From assembly GCF_004745505.1 (NCBI RefSeq), contig NZ_RKLX01000008.1, positions 56,538 through 120,537 of the forward strand: 64,000 nt of DNA. Direction: 5' to 3'. The first letter of the stretch is position 1, and each line of letters starts with the position of its first letter. The translations under genes were made by a program, and so were the position numbers. This document shows, one piece after another, positions 9,091 to 17,027 of the stretch. A model generated the notes under the pieces. That model was given only the letters and a program-made list of their open reading frames with translations, searched no databases and was not told the DNA's origin. The DNA is from Levilactobacillus suantsaiihabitans. Lineage in GTDB: Bacteria > Bacillota > Bacilli > Lactobacillales > Lactobacillaceae.

Positions 9091-10068
9091 ATGAATTATC
9101 GAAAATTTGGTAAGACCGGTTTTAATATCAGCGAAGTTTCTCTCGGCACCTGGCAACTCGGCGGCAAATGGGGCCTCCCTTTCAGCCAACAAGATGCCGA
9201 AGACACATTAGCGGAAGCCTATGAGCGCGGGGTCAACTTCTTTGACACCGCCGATGGCTATCAAAACGGGGCCAGTGAACGCGCCGTGGGACAATTTATC
9301 AAGACCCACCCCGACGTGCATTTTACCACCAAGATTGGCCGCAAAGAAGAACCCCTGACCGCCGACCACTTTAGTCCGGCCAACATTGACCGCTACGTCG
9401 ATGAATCCTTGAAGAATATGGGACTCGACGCGTTGGACATGGTCCTGTTGCACTGCCCACCGACCCAAGTATACTATCAACCCGAGACATTCTTTGCGCT
9501 CGACCGCCTGCAACAACAAGGTAAGATTCGCAACTACGGCGTCAGTGTGGAAAAGGTTGAAGAAGGCATCAAGGCTCTCGACTACAACGTCGCCGGGGTC
9601 GAAATCATCTTCAACATGTTCCGTTTACGGCCGGCCAAGCTCTTCTTTGAACTGGCCCAACAACACGACGTGGGCATCTTGGCCCGTGTGCCGCTGGCCA
9701 GTGGCCTGTTGAGTGGGAAGTACACCGCCGACACCAAGTTTGCGCCCGAAGATCACCGGACCAACAACCGGGACGGCCAACACTTTGATAAGGGGGAAAC
9801 CTTCTCCGGCGTCGATTACCTCACCGGGGTCAAGGCAGCCACTGAACTCAAACAGCGGTTGGGCACGGAGCAGTTGGCAGCCACGGCATTGCGCTACATT
9901 TTAATGTATGATGCCGTTTCGGCCGTGATCCCCGGTGCCAGCAACCCGACGCAAATCGAACGCAACACCGCTGCTGCCGATTTAGCGCCACTGACGACTG
10001 ACCAAATGGCCATCGTTCAGGACGTCTATGACCGGTACCTGAAGAATCCGGTTGACTACTTGTGGTAA
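9091..10068 (+). CDS. Aldo/keto reductase
   Basis: NAD(P)H-dependent carbonyl reductase of 325 residues, the AKR family norm. The catalytic tetrad is present: Asp and Tyr in FFDTADGYQNG, Lys in FTTKIG and His in VLLHCPP. The C-terminal cofactor region has VIPGASNPTQIERN, the usual AKR phosphate-binding loop. A TTTCGA/TATACT promoter lies at about 9022-9047, overlapping the end of xerS, and AAAGGAG precedes ATG 9091, so it is probably transcribed alone. The physiological substrate is unknown. Confidence 0.9.
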   Translation: MNYRKFGKTGFNISEVSLGTWQLGGKWGLPFSQQDAEDTLAEAYERGVNFFDTADGYQNGASERAVGQFIKTHPDVHFTTKIGRKEEPLTADHFSPANIDRYVDESLKNMGLDALDMVLLHCPPTQVYYQPETFFALDRLQQQGKIRNYGVSVEKVEEGIKALDYNVAGVEIIFNMFRLRPAKLFFELAQQHDVGILARVPLASGLLSGKYTADTKFAPEDHRTNNRDGQHFDKGETFSGVDYLTGVKAATELKQRLGTEQLAATALRYILMYDAVSAVIPGASNPTQIERNTAAADLAPLTTDQMAIVQDVYDRYLKNPVDYLW

Positions 10069-10090
10069 TTTGCTAAACGCTAATTGCGTA

Positions 10091-10136
10091 AAAAAGCTCT
10101 CAGGACTATTTCTTCAAATAGTCTTGAGAGCTTTTT
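10091..10136 (+). terminator. Terminator after the aldo/keto reductase gene
   Basis: AAAGCTCTCAGGACTATTT pairs with AAATAGTCTTGAGAGCTTT around a four-base loop, followed by T residues. Confidence 0.92.
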
Positions 10137-10285
10137 ATTTCGCCACTCGGTTCCGTAGCACGTACGACTCAGATAAACACAACTCGCGCCCCCAAAAACA
10201 TAGATTGGCACCACTTCACTTAAGAAACCCTTAAGTTCCCCCATCAACCGGTGACAAATCCGCTCCCAATTTCGTTGGTATCAAT

Positions 10286-10322
10286 AAAGGGGTGACTGGC
10301 GCACGCTCGCCAGTCACCCCCC
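10286..10322 (-). terminator. Terminator of the cysteine-hydrolase-like gene
   Basis: Near-perfect stem GGGGTGACTGGCG / CGCCAGTCACCCC followed on the minus strand by TTTATT. It ends 12 bases from the minus-strand stop codon at 10334. Confidence 0.8.
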
Positions 10323-10333
10323 TGTAATTTGCT

Positions 10334-10831
10334 TTAGTCTTGGTGCATCGTCACAAAGCGGCGGCTCCAGATACCCTCGTAAAAGGCAATGGTCTGTTCT
10401 GCCGTCATAAAGGCGTTGTCCACCGTAGTCGTCAGTCCGGGCGTCATTTCCAAATCATAGCCGATACCGTGGGCCACCTTGGTCGTGGTATCCACGCCAT
10501 ACTCGGTCTGGGCGCCACAAATTTCCAAAGATTCCGCCGCAAAATCGGTCAGTACCCGCCGCAAATTGGTGTGGTAAAAGGCGTTAGCGTGGGTCTTTTG
10601 GACGACCGTATCCGTTGGCTGGACGCGAAAGGCGGGGATGATCTGCCACGCCAGACTGTCGGCCACCAAGTCTTCGTCGTTGTGCTGCACGAAAACAATC
10701 GGCCGCCCCAACTGACGGTAATGTGTGATGCGCTGCTGAATTCCCGCAATCACCTGAGCAGCATTAGCCACCCCCGGTTCACCAAAACAAACCCCATTTT
10801 GCATATCAATAATCAGTAACGCATCAGCCAT
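10334..10831 (-). CDS. Isochorismatase-family hydrolase lacking the catalytic cysteine
   Basis: A 165-residue protein with the isochorismatase/cysteine-hydrolase fold. ALLIIDMQNGV gives the catalytic Asp9, and QKTHANAFY gives Lys79. The nucleophile position in CGAQTEYGVDTT is glycine (Gly112, codon GGC) where nicotinamidase-like relatives have cysteine (EYCVDTT). True isochorismatases such as PhzD also lack this cysteine, so the protein could be a vinyl-ether hydrolase-like variant or inactive. The start is ATG 10831, downstream of GAGGAGATGG. It stands alone between divergent or decayed neighbours. Confidence 0.8.
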   Translation of the reverse strand: MADALLIIDMQNGVCFGEPGVANAAQVIAGIQQRITHYRQLGRPIVFVQHNDEDLVADSLAWQIIPAFRVQPTDTVVQKTHANAFYHTNLRRVLTDFAAESLEICGAQTEYGVDTTTKVAHGIGYDLEMTPGLTTTVDNAFMTAEQTIAFYEGIWSRRFVTMHQD

Positions 10832-10902
10832 TCTGCCATCTCCTCAACCGTATTTGTTCTTAAGTTTACACGACTTACTGCTGGGAGACAACCGAACCTG
10901 TG

Positions 10903-11762
10903 ATGCTTAAGCTTTAAAAAAATCGACAACGTCATTCAAGACATCACCACCTACATTCAGCCACCACCCCATTGTTACCCATGCTAGCTTTCAGCTTCAG
11001 CCTGGGATGATTGCGGGTCTGACTGGCCCCAATGGTGCTGGCAAGACCACCATCATGAAAACCATCTTAGGCTTAACCCGGTTCACCGGACGCATTCAAG
11101 TCAATCAACAGGCGGTCACCGAGGATCAGCACGCTGCTTTAGCCCACGTGGGCGCGCTAATTGAGCATCCTGCCATTTATCCCTTCCTGACTGGGCAACA
11201 GAATCTGGCCCTTTACGCCCATGACCCAGCGGACCTGCAACAACTCACGACCACCCTGGGGATGCGCACCTACATTCATGCTAAGGCAAAGGGCTATTCC
11301 TTGGGGATGAAACAGAAGCCGGGCATTGCCATTGCGCTACTCAATCATCCGCAACTGGTGATTCTAGACGAACCCATGAATGGTTTAGATGTTGAATCGA
11401 CCATCACGGCCCGCCGCCTTATTCAGCAATATGCAGCGGCCGGGACAGCCTTCTTGATTTCTAGTCACATTCTCAATGAACTGCAGAAGGTCATGACTCA
11501 GGTCATTTTGATCGACCATGGTCAGATAATTGTGGACCAACCCATCAACACGTTCAATCAGCGCCATCAACGTGACTACCGCCTGATGACGACCAATCCG
11601 CAGCTTACCGCCCAACTACCCGCCCAATCGCATACGGCTTACCAGCAGGCCGATGCAACCTTTCGCGTCAAACGCACAGACATTCTGACCATTCAAGATC
11701 TCCTAATGGCCCACCACATCTATCTTCAGGAGCTCACACCGCTCAGACCTAATCTGGAATGA
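10903..11762 (+). pseudogene. ABC transporter ATP-binding protein, 5' end disrupted
   Basis: The readable ORF (ATG 11007, 251 codons) begins almost at Walker A (GLTGPNGAGKTT). It lacks the roughly 30 residues that normally precede it and has no ribosome binding site. Coding traces of those residues remain upstream in two frames: MLKL-like at 10903, IDNVIQD in another frame, then HHPIVTHASFQLQPG in the ORF frame. This implies small indels. Signature YSLGMKQ, Walker B LVILDEPMNGLD and the H-loop region SSHIL are intact. It resembles BcrA-type exporters, but the partner permease is only a remnant. Confidence 0.7.
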
Positions 11763-11885
11763 TTAGTCGTCTCGGTCTTAGAGCAGCAAGGGGGCGCATC
11801 ATGAGGTATATCGCTGCTCTCCAAGCTCCTGAGAGCCCCTTGGTATCAATATTTGATCCTGTGGCTAACTTGTTCTTACAAATTG
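11714..11885. repeat. Direct repeat, copy 1 (ABC ATPase 3' end plus permease 5' end)
   Basis: This 172-base stretch recurs without gaps at 16506-16677, with about 13 differences by eye. It covers the last 16 codons of the ATPase gene (HIYLQELTPLRPNLE then stop) and the beginning of the following permease gene. Confidence 0.9.
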
Positions 11886-11943
11886 TGATTATTTTTAGTG
11901 GGCAAATTTTATAATCAAGTTTGCTACTTGAAAAAGTTACACT
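11801..11943 (+). pseudogene. Remnant of the ABC transporter permease 5' end
   Basis: ATG 11801 follows AGCAAGGGGGCGC and opens a reading frame that ends after 37 codons. A second frame reads LRAPWYQYLILWLT, the typical start of an ABC-2 permease first membrane segment. The gene is therefore frameshifted and then lost where the AT-rich insert begins, near 11886. Confidence 0.6.
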
Positions 11944-13107
11944 TTATTTCTTGATACTCAGACCATCAATTCTCTTAGCATAATTACTCAGCAGACTGAC
12001 TACTTCTTGCATGTTGATTCCATGATTAGCAAAAGGAATCTTAACTAGTTTTGCTTGCCCACCTGCCTGATTAAGTTTGCTGACAAATTTTTCAGATCCT
12101 GTAATAGTTACCAGAGTGTCTTTTTGACCATGAATGATATAAACGGGCGGAAACTTATCGTTAATATAGTTTGTCGGTGACACTGACTTTAGTCTATTTT
12201 TATGTGCTGTTAAATTTCCACCGAGATACTTTTCAACAATTCCAGGAATAACATTGCTACTTAGATAACGCCCATTTTTAGCTGTCCACGTCATATCGAT
12301 AGCTGGGTACATTACACCGACTGCATCTGGAATCGGTGCTTCTATCTTGCCACTTGAAACTAGACCAGCATAAAGCAGTGCAAGCTGACCACCCGCTGAT
12401 TCGCCTGAAAGGAGAATGTGTTCACCATCACCACCATACTCAGCAGCATGACTTTTTATCCATTTGATTGCATCGACTACATCATCAGTTGCAGTTCGCC
12501 AATTTGGATGGTTACCTGTTGCTAATCGATAGTTGATGCTAAAAGCGACATATCCTTTGTCAGCCATTGAACGATGAAGCCAAGCTGATGATTCTGAATC
12601 GCCAGAAGCCCAGCCACCACCATGAATATAGATATAGACTGGCTGTTTTTGTTTTTTCGCTATCCCTTTATTTTTATAGACGGACACTTTCAAATCTTTA
12701 CCTTCCCGATGAGCAAAACTAACTTGTGTATCCGGTTTTGCACTTGTAGAAATACTTTTATCTCCCATTAAACTGATCTGACCGCCATTTTCACGAACAA
12801 CATTTCTTTCTATCAGCCATTCGGTTCCACCAGTAAAAAGTGCAATTATAGATACTAAAGTTAACGTGATTAAAAATTTTCCTGGCTTCCGTTTTTGTTT
12901 GATTATCCATCCAACGAATCCCAGTGACGCTAATGTTAAGAGAATCAACAAAACTAAAAGACGACCAGCAGCCAATGGGAAAAAAATACTACCAATTTGA
13001 GTTGTTAATAAGTGATTGGGACCTAAAACAAAGACAAACAATAAGAGGCACAATGAAGCCAATATGATCCCAAAAATTTTCACTACTATAAACATAATTT
13101 TTTTCAT
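11944..13107 (-). CDS. Membrane-anchored alpha/beta hydrolase (esterase/lipase)
   Basis: A 387-residue hydrolase of the hormone-sensitive-lipase/BD-FAE type. The first about 100 residues hold three membrane segments. The catalytic domain follows with oxyanion motif YIHGGGW (about residue 163), nucleophile elbow SGESAGGQ, acid region HGQKDTLV and catalytic His in ANHG. The domain probably faces outside. The DNA is clearly more AT-rich than the flanks and codon use differs, suggesting acquisition. It is divergently arranged with the TetR-type gene at 13332, which is the likely regulator. Confidence 0.85.
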   Translation of the reverse strand: MKKIMFIVVKIFGIILASLCLLLFVFVLGPNHLLTTQIGSIFFPLAAGRLLVLLILLTLASLGFVGWIIKQKRKPGKFLITLTLVSIIALFTGGTEWLIERNVVRENGGQISLMGDKSISTSAKPDTQVSFAHREGKDLKVSVYKNKGIAKKQKQPVYIYIHGGGWASGDSESSAWLHRSMADKGYVAFSINYRLATGNHPNWRTATDDVVDAIKWIKSHAAEYGGDGEHILLSGESAGGQLALLYAGLVSSGKIEAPIPDAVGVMYPAIDMTWTAKNGRYLSSNVIPGIVEKYLGGNLTAHKNRLKSVSPTNYINDKFPPVYIIHGQKDTLVTITGSEKFVSKLNQAGGQAKLVKIPFANHGINMQEVVSLLSNYAKRIDGLSIKK

Positions 13108-13331
13108 TTTGATTTCTATCCCATCCTCAAATTTTATCCAACCAGCTTTGACACTGTTTAAAGTAATTTCGAATAAAGAGCATGCTACCTATCGTGAATA
13201 TTAAATTCCCTTATTCGATGTTACTATCTGTTCACTTACGACTTTACAAGTGTAACATTGTTTGGTAGTATTTTTAGAAAGTATCGCTCCAAATTGCTAA
13301 AATGAAACAATCAAAGGGGTTTTGTAAAGAC

Positions 13332-13859
13332 ATGAATAATGCAGAAAAACAAACCTTTGCCAAAGATGAATTGACAAAGGCCCTTTTACAATTACTTAAA
13401 GAAAAGGAATTAAATCAAATTTCCGTCAGCGAATTATCCAGAGTATCACAGATAAGTCGAGTTTCCTTCTATCGAAACTTCCAAGACATGGAAGCAATCT
13501 TAGCCAATTATTGCAACAAAATCATGATGGATTGGTACCTTGAGAACGAGGCAAATTTCGATCAGGAGCGACGAGACTTTGGCCGAAATGACTCACTCTT
13601 GGCTGGCATATTTTGCCATTTAAATGATAATAAAGAATTATATAATTTGCTAAATCGGCGCGGCTATTTACGGTTGATCGTCCCAGTTCTCAAAAAAATC
13701 CTCTTGAACAAACATGCTGACAACAATTATGAGATTTATTTAGAATCATTTTACCTATATGGAATGTATGGATGGATTAAGGAGTGGCTAGATAGAGGTT
13801 CGGTGGAGTCTCCTGAAGAAATAGAAACTTGGTTAAAAGCAAGAACAATCAAACTTTAA
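13332..13859 (+). CDS. TetR/AcrR-family regulator
   Basis: A 175-residue one-domain regulator. The N-terminal TetR helix-turn-helix shows ALLQLLKEKELNQISVSE then VSFYRNFQDMEAIL, with FYRNF matching the family's FYxHF signature. I prefer ATG 13332, which has AAAGGGG upstream at 13311-13318 (long spacing); ATG 13302 also opens the frame but has no ribosome binding site. It is AT-rich like the divergent esterase gene and probably controls it; the ligand is unknown. Confidence 0.78.
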   Translation: MNNAEKQTFAKDELTKALLQLLKEKELNQISVSELSRVSQISRVSFYRNFQDMEAILANYCNKIMMDWYLENEANFDQERRDFGRNDSLLAGIFCHLNDNKELYNLLNRRGYLRLIVPVLKKILLNKHADNNYEIYLESFYLYGMYGWIKEWLDRGSVESPEEIETWLKARTIKL

Positions 13860-14184
13860 TGAGTCATCTTTATATGACATGGATGCTGAATCTAAACTTC
13901 CATTTTATGTACGAAAACAGCATATCGAAGTTTATTGCAAATTTATCGAGCAATAGCGGTAAACGCACCAAACAAAAAAGATAAAGTTGAATTCGAATAC
14001 CATGCAGGTGAAGAGATCATTGATGTAGAAGACTTTAACAACAAACTTGATGATATCCTCGTTGATACTGAGGATTCAACAGTTGCTTACCTTAAAACTA
14101 TTACTGTTGAAGAGCTGATGAATTCTGTGAAAATGATCTAAATTCACTTTTACGTAAAGTCAAATATTTTTAAACTAATCTTAA
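13860..14184. other. Degraded stretch after the TetR gene
   Basis: About 325 bases of AT-rich DNA with short open frames in all phases, including FYVRKQHIEVYCKF (stop near 13955) and the small ORF listed separately. It reads like fused gene remnants. Confidence 0.5.
13935..14141 (+). CDS. Small hypothetical protein, possible gene fragment
   Basis: A 68-codon frame from TTG 13935 with no convincing ribosome binding site. The product is acidic (EFEYHAGEEIIDVEDF, KLDDILVDTEDS) and has no motif I recognise. It sits in a degraded stretch between the TetR gene and an IS30 remnant, so it is more likely the 3' part of a broken gene than a full gene. Confidence 0.3.
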   Translation: MQIYRAIAVNAPNKKDKVEFEYHAGEEIIDVEDFNNKLDDILVDTEDSTVAYLKTITVEELMNSVKMI

Positions 14185-14535
14185 ATTTGGATATTCTAAT
14201 AACGAAATTGCTAGAAGAATGTGTTTGTCTAAATCGACAATCAGTTATGAACTCAAAAGCATTCAGACAATAAAAGGCATCAATGTGGACGTCGCTCAAT
14301 CCTAACTAAAGATGATTCTACCTTGATTAAGCATCATCTGGAACTAACTTGGTCGCCTGAGCAGATCTCATGCAAATTCGGCTTTTGTATAAAGTCAATC
14401 TACAACTGGATATATGGCGGCTTGATTGATTTTAACGCATCTTTACTTCCAGATAAATTCCGACGTAAAAATCAGAAACATGAAACTAGAGGGACCTTTA
14501 CCGTTGATGAAACCATTGAGACTAGGCCTGATTAG
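14185..14535 (+). pseudogene. IS30-family transposase remnant (N-terminal half)
   Basis: Two frames together give an IS30-like N-terminus. Near 14195 the helix-turn-helix FGYSNNEIARRMCLSKSTIS is visible. After a frameshift around 14270 the second frame reads HQCGRR-ILTKDDSTL and then LELTWSPEQIS, KSIYNWIYGGLIDF and LLPDKFRRK, closely following IS30 transposases. The DDE catalytic part is missing; the sequence is cut at about 14535 by the SDR remnant on the other strand. Confidence 0.8.
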
Positions 14536-14800
14536 TTGGGTAAATCGTAAACTCCGAAATATCTACATCTTCTGGTTGGTCAATCGCAAAATTTACGACT
14601 CGAGCAATCGCTGCGGGAGAAATACCATGTTGTTGATAAAATTTCTTCATATTTGTCGCCGTCGTTTGATCACCGATATGATTTAACAGCTCAGTATTAA
14701 TGGCTGCTGGATATAAAGTTGTTGTGCGAATGTTGGTACCTTCATTCGCGCTTTCCATTCTAGTAACCTCCATCGCATTCTTGTTTGACTTGTACGATAT
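14522..14800 (-). pseudogene. Short-chain dehydrogenase/reductase, C-terminal fragment
   Basis: The minus strand encodes the C-terminal third of an SDR oxidoreductase. It starts with YKSNK, which fits the catalytic YxxxK pair, followed by MEVTRMESANEGTNIRTT, LYPAAINTELL and AIDQPEDVDISEFTI. The Rossmann half with the NAD(P)-binding glycine motif is absent. It is bounded by an IS30 remnant on one side and an IS3-like remnant on the other. Confidence 0.75.
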
Positions 14801-14849
14801 CTGGTTTATCCATAAAAAAACCTCAGCAATTTATTTGATGAGGTAATCA

Positions 14850-14944
14850 TACCGTGTTGTGGCCACCAATCATAGACGGTCAGTTATTAGGTGCTTACAT
14901 TCAAGCCATGACTGAGTGGATTAACTTTTACAACAAGCGTTGAA
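14850..14944 (+). pseudogene. IS3-like transposase C-terminal remnant
   Basis: A short plus-strand frame reads GAYIQAMTEWINFYNKR and stops. This resembles the end of IS3-group OrfB transposases (W-x-x-x-YN-x-x-R). No catalytic residues or terminal repeats are left. Confidence 0.45.
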
Positions 14945-15078
14945 TCAAAGTAAACATCCACCAGCACAGCTGGTGGCTTTATAACCGCCCTTTAAGGGGC
15001 TTATCACACGCAAAAAGCCCCTTAAAGGGGCCCAACAAAAGACTACCAACTGCTGACTCTCGTTGCCTTGGTAGTTTT

Positions 15079-15543
15079 TTACTTCTTAAACGGATCTCGA
15101 TATTCACGCTTCGTCATGCTGTCATTTACACGATCCTCAGCTTCCTGATTGCGAATATATTTTTCAATTGTCTTTTGGTTCAAGCCCACTGTACTCACGT
15201 AATATCCACGGGCCCAGAAACTTCGATTTCCATAATTATACTTTAGATTTGCATGACGCTCGTGAATTATCACAGCGCTTCTCCCTTTCAAATATCCCAT
15301 AAAACTTGCAACACTCATCTTGGGTGGAATCCTAACCAGCATATGGATATGATCTGGCATTGCATGTGCCTCAATTATTTCAACATCCTTTAACTCACAA
15401 AGTCTTCTTAGGATGTGACCAGCATCTGCTCTCAATTCTCCAAAAATAACTTTTCGCTGATACTTGGGGCAAAAGATTATGTGGTACTTACAATTCCATC
15501 TAGTATGTGCTAAGCTACTATCGTCTTTAGACTTTTTAGACAT
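15079..15543 (-). CDS. tnpA: IS200/IS605-family Y1 transposase
   Basis: A 154-residue single-strand DNA transposase. The HuH motif is DHIHMLVRIP (about residue 64), and the catalytic tyrosine is expected near YYVSTVGLN or YIRNQE in the C-terminal part. WNCKYHIIFCPKYQRKVI is the standard IS200 N-terminus. The start is ATG 15543 behind AAAGGGTG; the longer open frame to 15636 runs through a regulatory hairpin. The gene looks complete, so the element may still be active. Confidence 0.9.
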   Translation of the reverse strand: MSKKSKDDSSLAHTRWNCKYHIIFCPKYQRKVIFGELRADAGHILRRLCELKDVEIIEAHAMPDHIHMLVRIPPKMSVASFMGYLKGRSAVIIHERHANLKYNYGNRSFWARGYYVSTVGLNQKTIEKYIRNQEAEDRVNDSMTKREYRDPFKK

Positions 15544-15545
15544 GT

Positions 15546-15610
15546 AAAACACCCTTTCGATACTATTTTTTGGTTGGTAGCCGTTAAATAGTATATCGAA
15601 AGGGTGTTTT
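15546..15610 (-). promoter_or_regulatory. Hairpin masking the tnpA ribosome binding site
   Basis: The arms 15546-15568 and 15586-15610 are complementary over about 23 bases (AAAACACCCTTTCGAT with ATCGAAAGGGTGTTTT). In the transcript the right-hand arm holds AAAGGGTG, the tnpA ribosome binding site, 3 bases from the ATG. The fold would hide it. Translation-blocking 5' hairpins are known for IS200 and limit transposase made by read-through. Confidence 0.8.
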
Positions 15611-15786
15611 GGGCTAAAGCCTTTTTTCACCCCCACAAGTAAAACTTGTGGTTTTATTTAACCAATTAATAACAAATTAGGATTGAACTATGAGTTACGA
15701 TAGTTCAATCCTAATTTACGGCTCTTTGGCTGATGATAATTAAACATCTAATCATCTCATCTGTTAGCATGATTCTGTTTAAAAAA

Positions 15787-16098
15787 CTACTTATCGTGCG
15801 TGCCTATGCGAATGCCAATTAGGATGAGGTCATCTTCGTCAATCGCGTAAATGACCACGACACCGTTACGTTCACTAGGCTGTTGTCCCTTTGACGTATC
15901 GCGTAATTGAAACTCATGATAGCCAGCCAACCGGCGTTGAAGTTGGTGATCGCCAAACTCAGCTGGCAAGGCGCGTCCGGTTAATAAGATTTCAATGGCG
16001 GCACGAACTTCATCAACAATCTGATGATCAATTGTCGCCAAGTGTTTGAGATCAGCATCAAACGTCTTTCTGGGCTTAAATCTCAGCTTTCGTTCCAT
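15787..16098 (-). CDS. RelE/YafQ-type toxin
   Basis: A 103-residue (from ATG 16098) type II toxin of the RelE/ParE superfamily, probably a ribosome-dependent mRNA nuclease. KTFDADLKHLATIDHQIVDEV is the helical N-terminus. LPAEFGDHQLQRRLAGYHEFQLRD and LIGIRIGTHDK follow the YafQ layout, ending in the usual histidine region. TTG 16116 is an alternative start. The partner antitoxin immediately upstream carries a frameshift, which leaves this toxin without an obvious intact antidote. Confidence 0.78.
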   Translation of the reverse strand: MERKLRFKPRKTFDADLKHLATIDHQIVDEVRAAIEILLTGRALPAEFGDHQLQRRLAGYHEFQLRDTSKGQQPSERNGVVVIYAIDEDDLILIGIRIGTHDK

Positions 16099-16100
16099 TG

Positions 16101-16365
16101 CTAAAATTGGTTCCAATATTGATTGTCTGCCGTAACAATCTCATCATCCGGTAGGACCCCGCGGCGAATCAGCTGATCACGAGCAACTGCATACTCTAAG
16201 GAGTCTTCCTTGGCTTTCAACGCAATCCATCTTCTCCTGTGAAACAATTGCCACAGCGCGATTATTAGAGCGAGCAACATAAACCGTTTCGTCTTCATCG
16301 TTGATTTGATCCAAATAGTCTTTCATATGTGTTCTAAATGCACTTTGTGTCGCAGCTAAAGCCAT
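16101..16365 (-). pseudogene. Phd/YefM-type antitoxin, frameshifted
   Basis: From ATG 16365 the frame reads ATQSAFRTHMKDYLDQ, VYVARSNNRAVAIVSQEKMD and then runs into unrelated sequence. The rest of the family sequence (WIALKAKEDSLEYAVARDQL, DNQYWNQF) continues in another frame to the stop at 16101, two bases before the toxin ATG. The break is near 16230. The N-terminal DNA-binding part would survive but the C-terminal toxin-neutralising part would not. Confidence 0.75.
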
Positions 16366-16505
16366 TGTTAGCACCTCATTTCGTACTTGTATGTACGCGA
16401 TTACGTCCCAAAAAGCGACCAATCTGCTTACCATTTTGAGTTAAGCTTAGCCATCGATGCTAACGGCAATAACACGGCAGTTTAGGTAACGATGACTTAG
16501 CAGCG

Positions 16506-16677
16506 CCACATCTATCTCCGCGGACTCACACCGCTCAGGCCTAATCTGGAATGATTAGTCGTCTCGTTCTTAGAGCAGCAAGGGGGCGCATCATGAGGCA
16601 TATCGCTCCTCTCCAAGCCCCTGAGAGTCCCTCGGTATCAGTATTTGATCCTGTGGCTAACTTGTTCTTACAAATTG
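16506..16677. repeat. Direct repeat, copy 2 (ABC transporter fragment)
   Basis: Gapless match to 11714-11885. It encodes HIYL, LTPLRPNLE and a stop, followed by the broken permease start (ATG 16593). No ATPase gene precedes it: the similarity ends abruptly at 16506. It touches the 3' end of mazF. Confidence 0.9.
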
Positions 16678-16682
16678 CGTAT

Positions 16683-17027
16683 TCATTTTAATACCAAAAC
16701 TGCCTTTTTCCTGATTTCATCAAATATATCACTAGGAAGATCTTCAACAAATTCCCAATTTCTAGCTTGATAATCAAATGATTTCAACTGTTCAACATAA
16801 ACATTTCCATCAATTTTTGTTCTGGAATCCAGTTTTACGTGCAATGGATAATCAACCCCGTTATACGTTCCGTGTGAGATAGGCGCTACCCAGACAAAAT
16901 CACTGGTTTTCATCAATATATTATTGCTCACAACGACTGCTGGCCTTTGTTTTACAATCTCACTACTGGCTGAAGGAGAAAAATTAATATAAATGATTTG
17001 CCCTGCTTTAGGAATTCTTTCTACCAT
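16683..17027 (-). CDS. mazF: MazF/PemK-type endoribonuclease toxin
   Basis: A 114-residue toxin cutting single-stranded RNA. PKAGQIIYINFSPSA, KQRPAVVVSNN and FVWVAPISHG match the PemK/MazF beta-barrel, and YVEQLKSFDYQARNWEFV fits the following strand and helix. The catalytic Arg and Ser/Thr would be in QRPAVV and the PIS/T loop. It overlaps the antitoxin gene by 7 bases, the standard arrangement for tight coupling. Confidence 0.88.
   Translation of the reverse strand: MVERIPKAGQIIYINFSPSASSEIVKQRPAVVVSNNILMKTSDFVWVAPISHGTYNGVDYPLHVKLDSRTKIDGNVYVEQLKSFDYQARNWEFVEDLPSDIFDEIRKKAVLVLK

Larger units (their letters stand above)
14955..15655 (-). mobile_element. IS200/IS605-family insertion sequence (tnpA only)
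   Basis: One Y1 transposase gene lies between two end hairpins: CCACCAGC/GCTGGTGG at 14958-14976 and CCACAAGT/ACTTGTGG at 15633-15651. IS200-type ends are subterminal imperfect palindromes rather than inverted repeats, as here. Exact cleavage sites cannot be set. Further stem-loops (15012-15060) lie between the 3' end of tnpA and the first hairpin. Confidence 0.8.
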
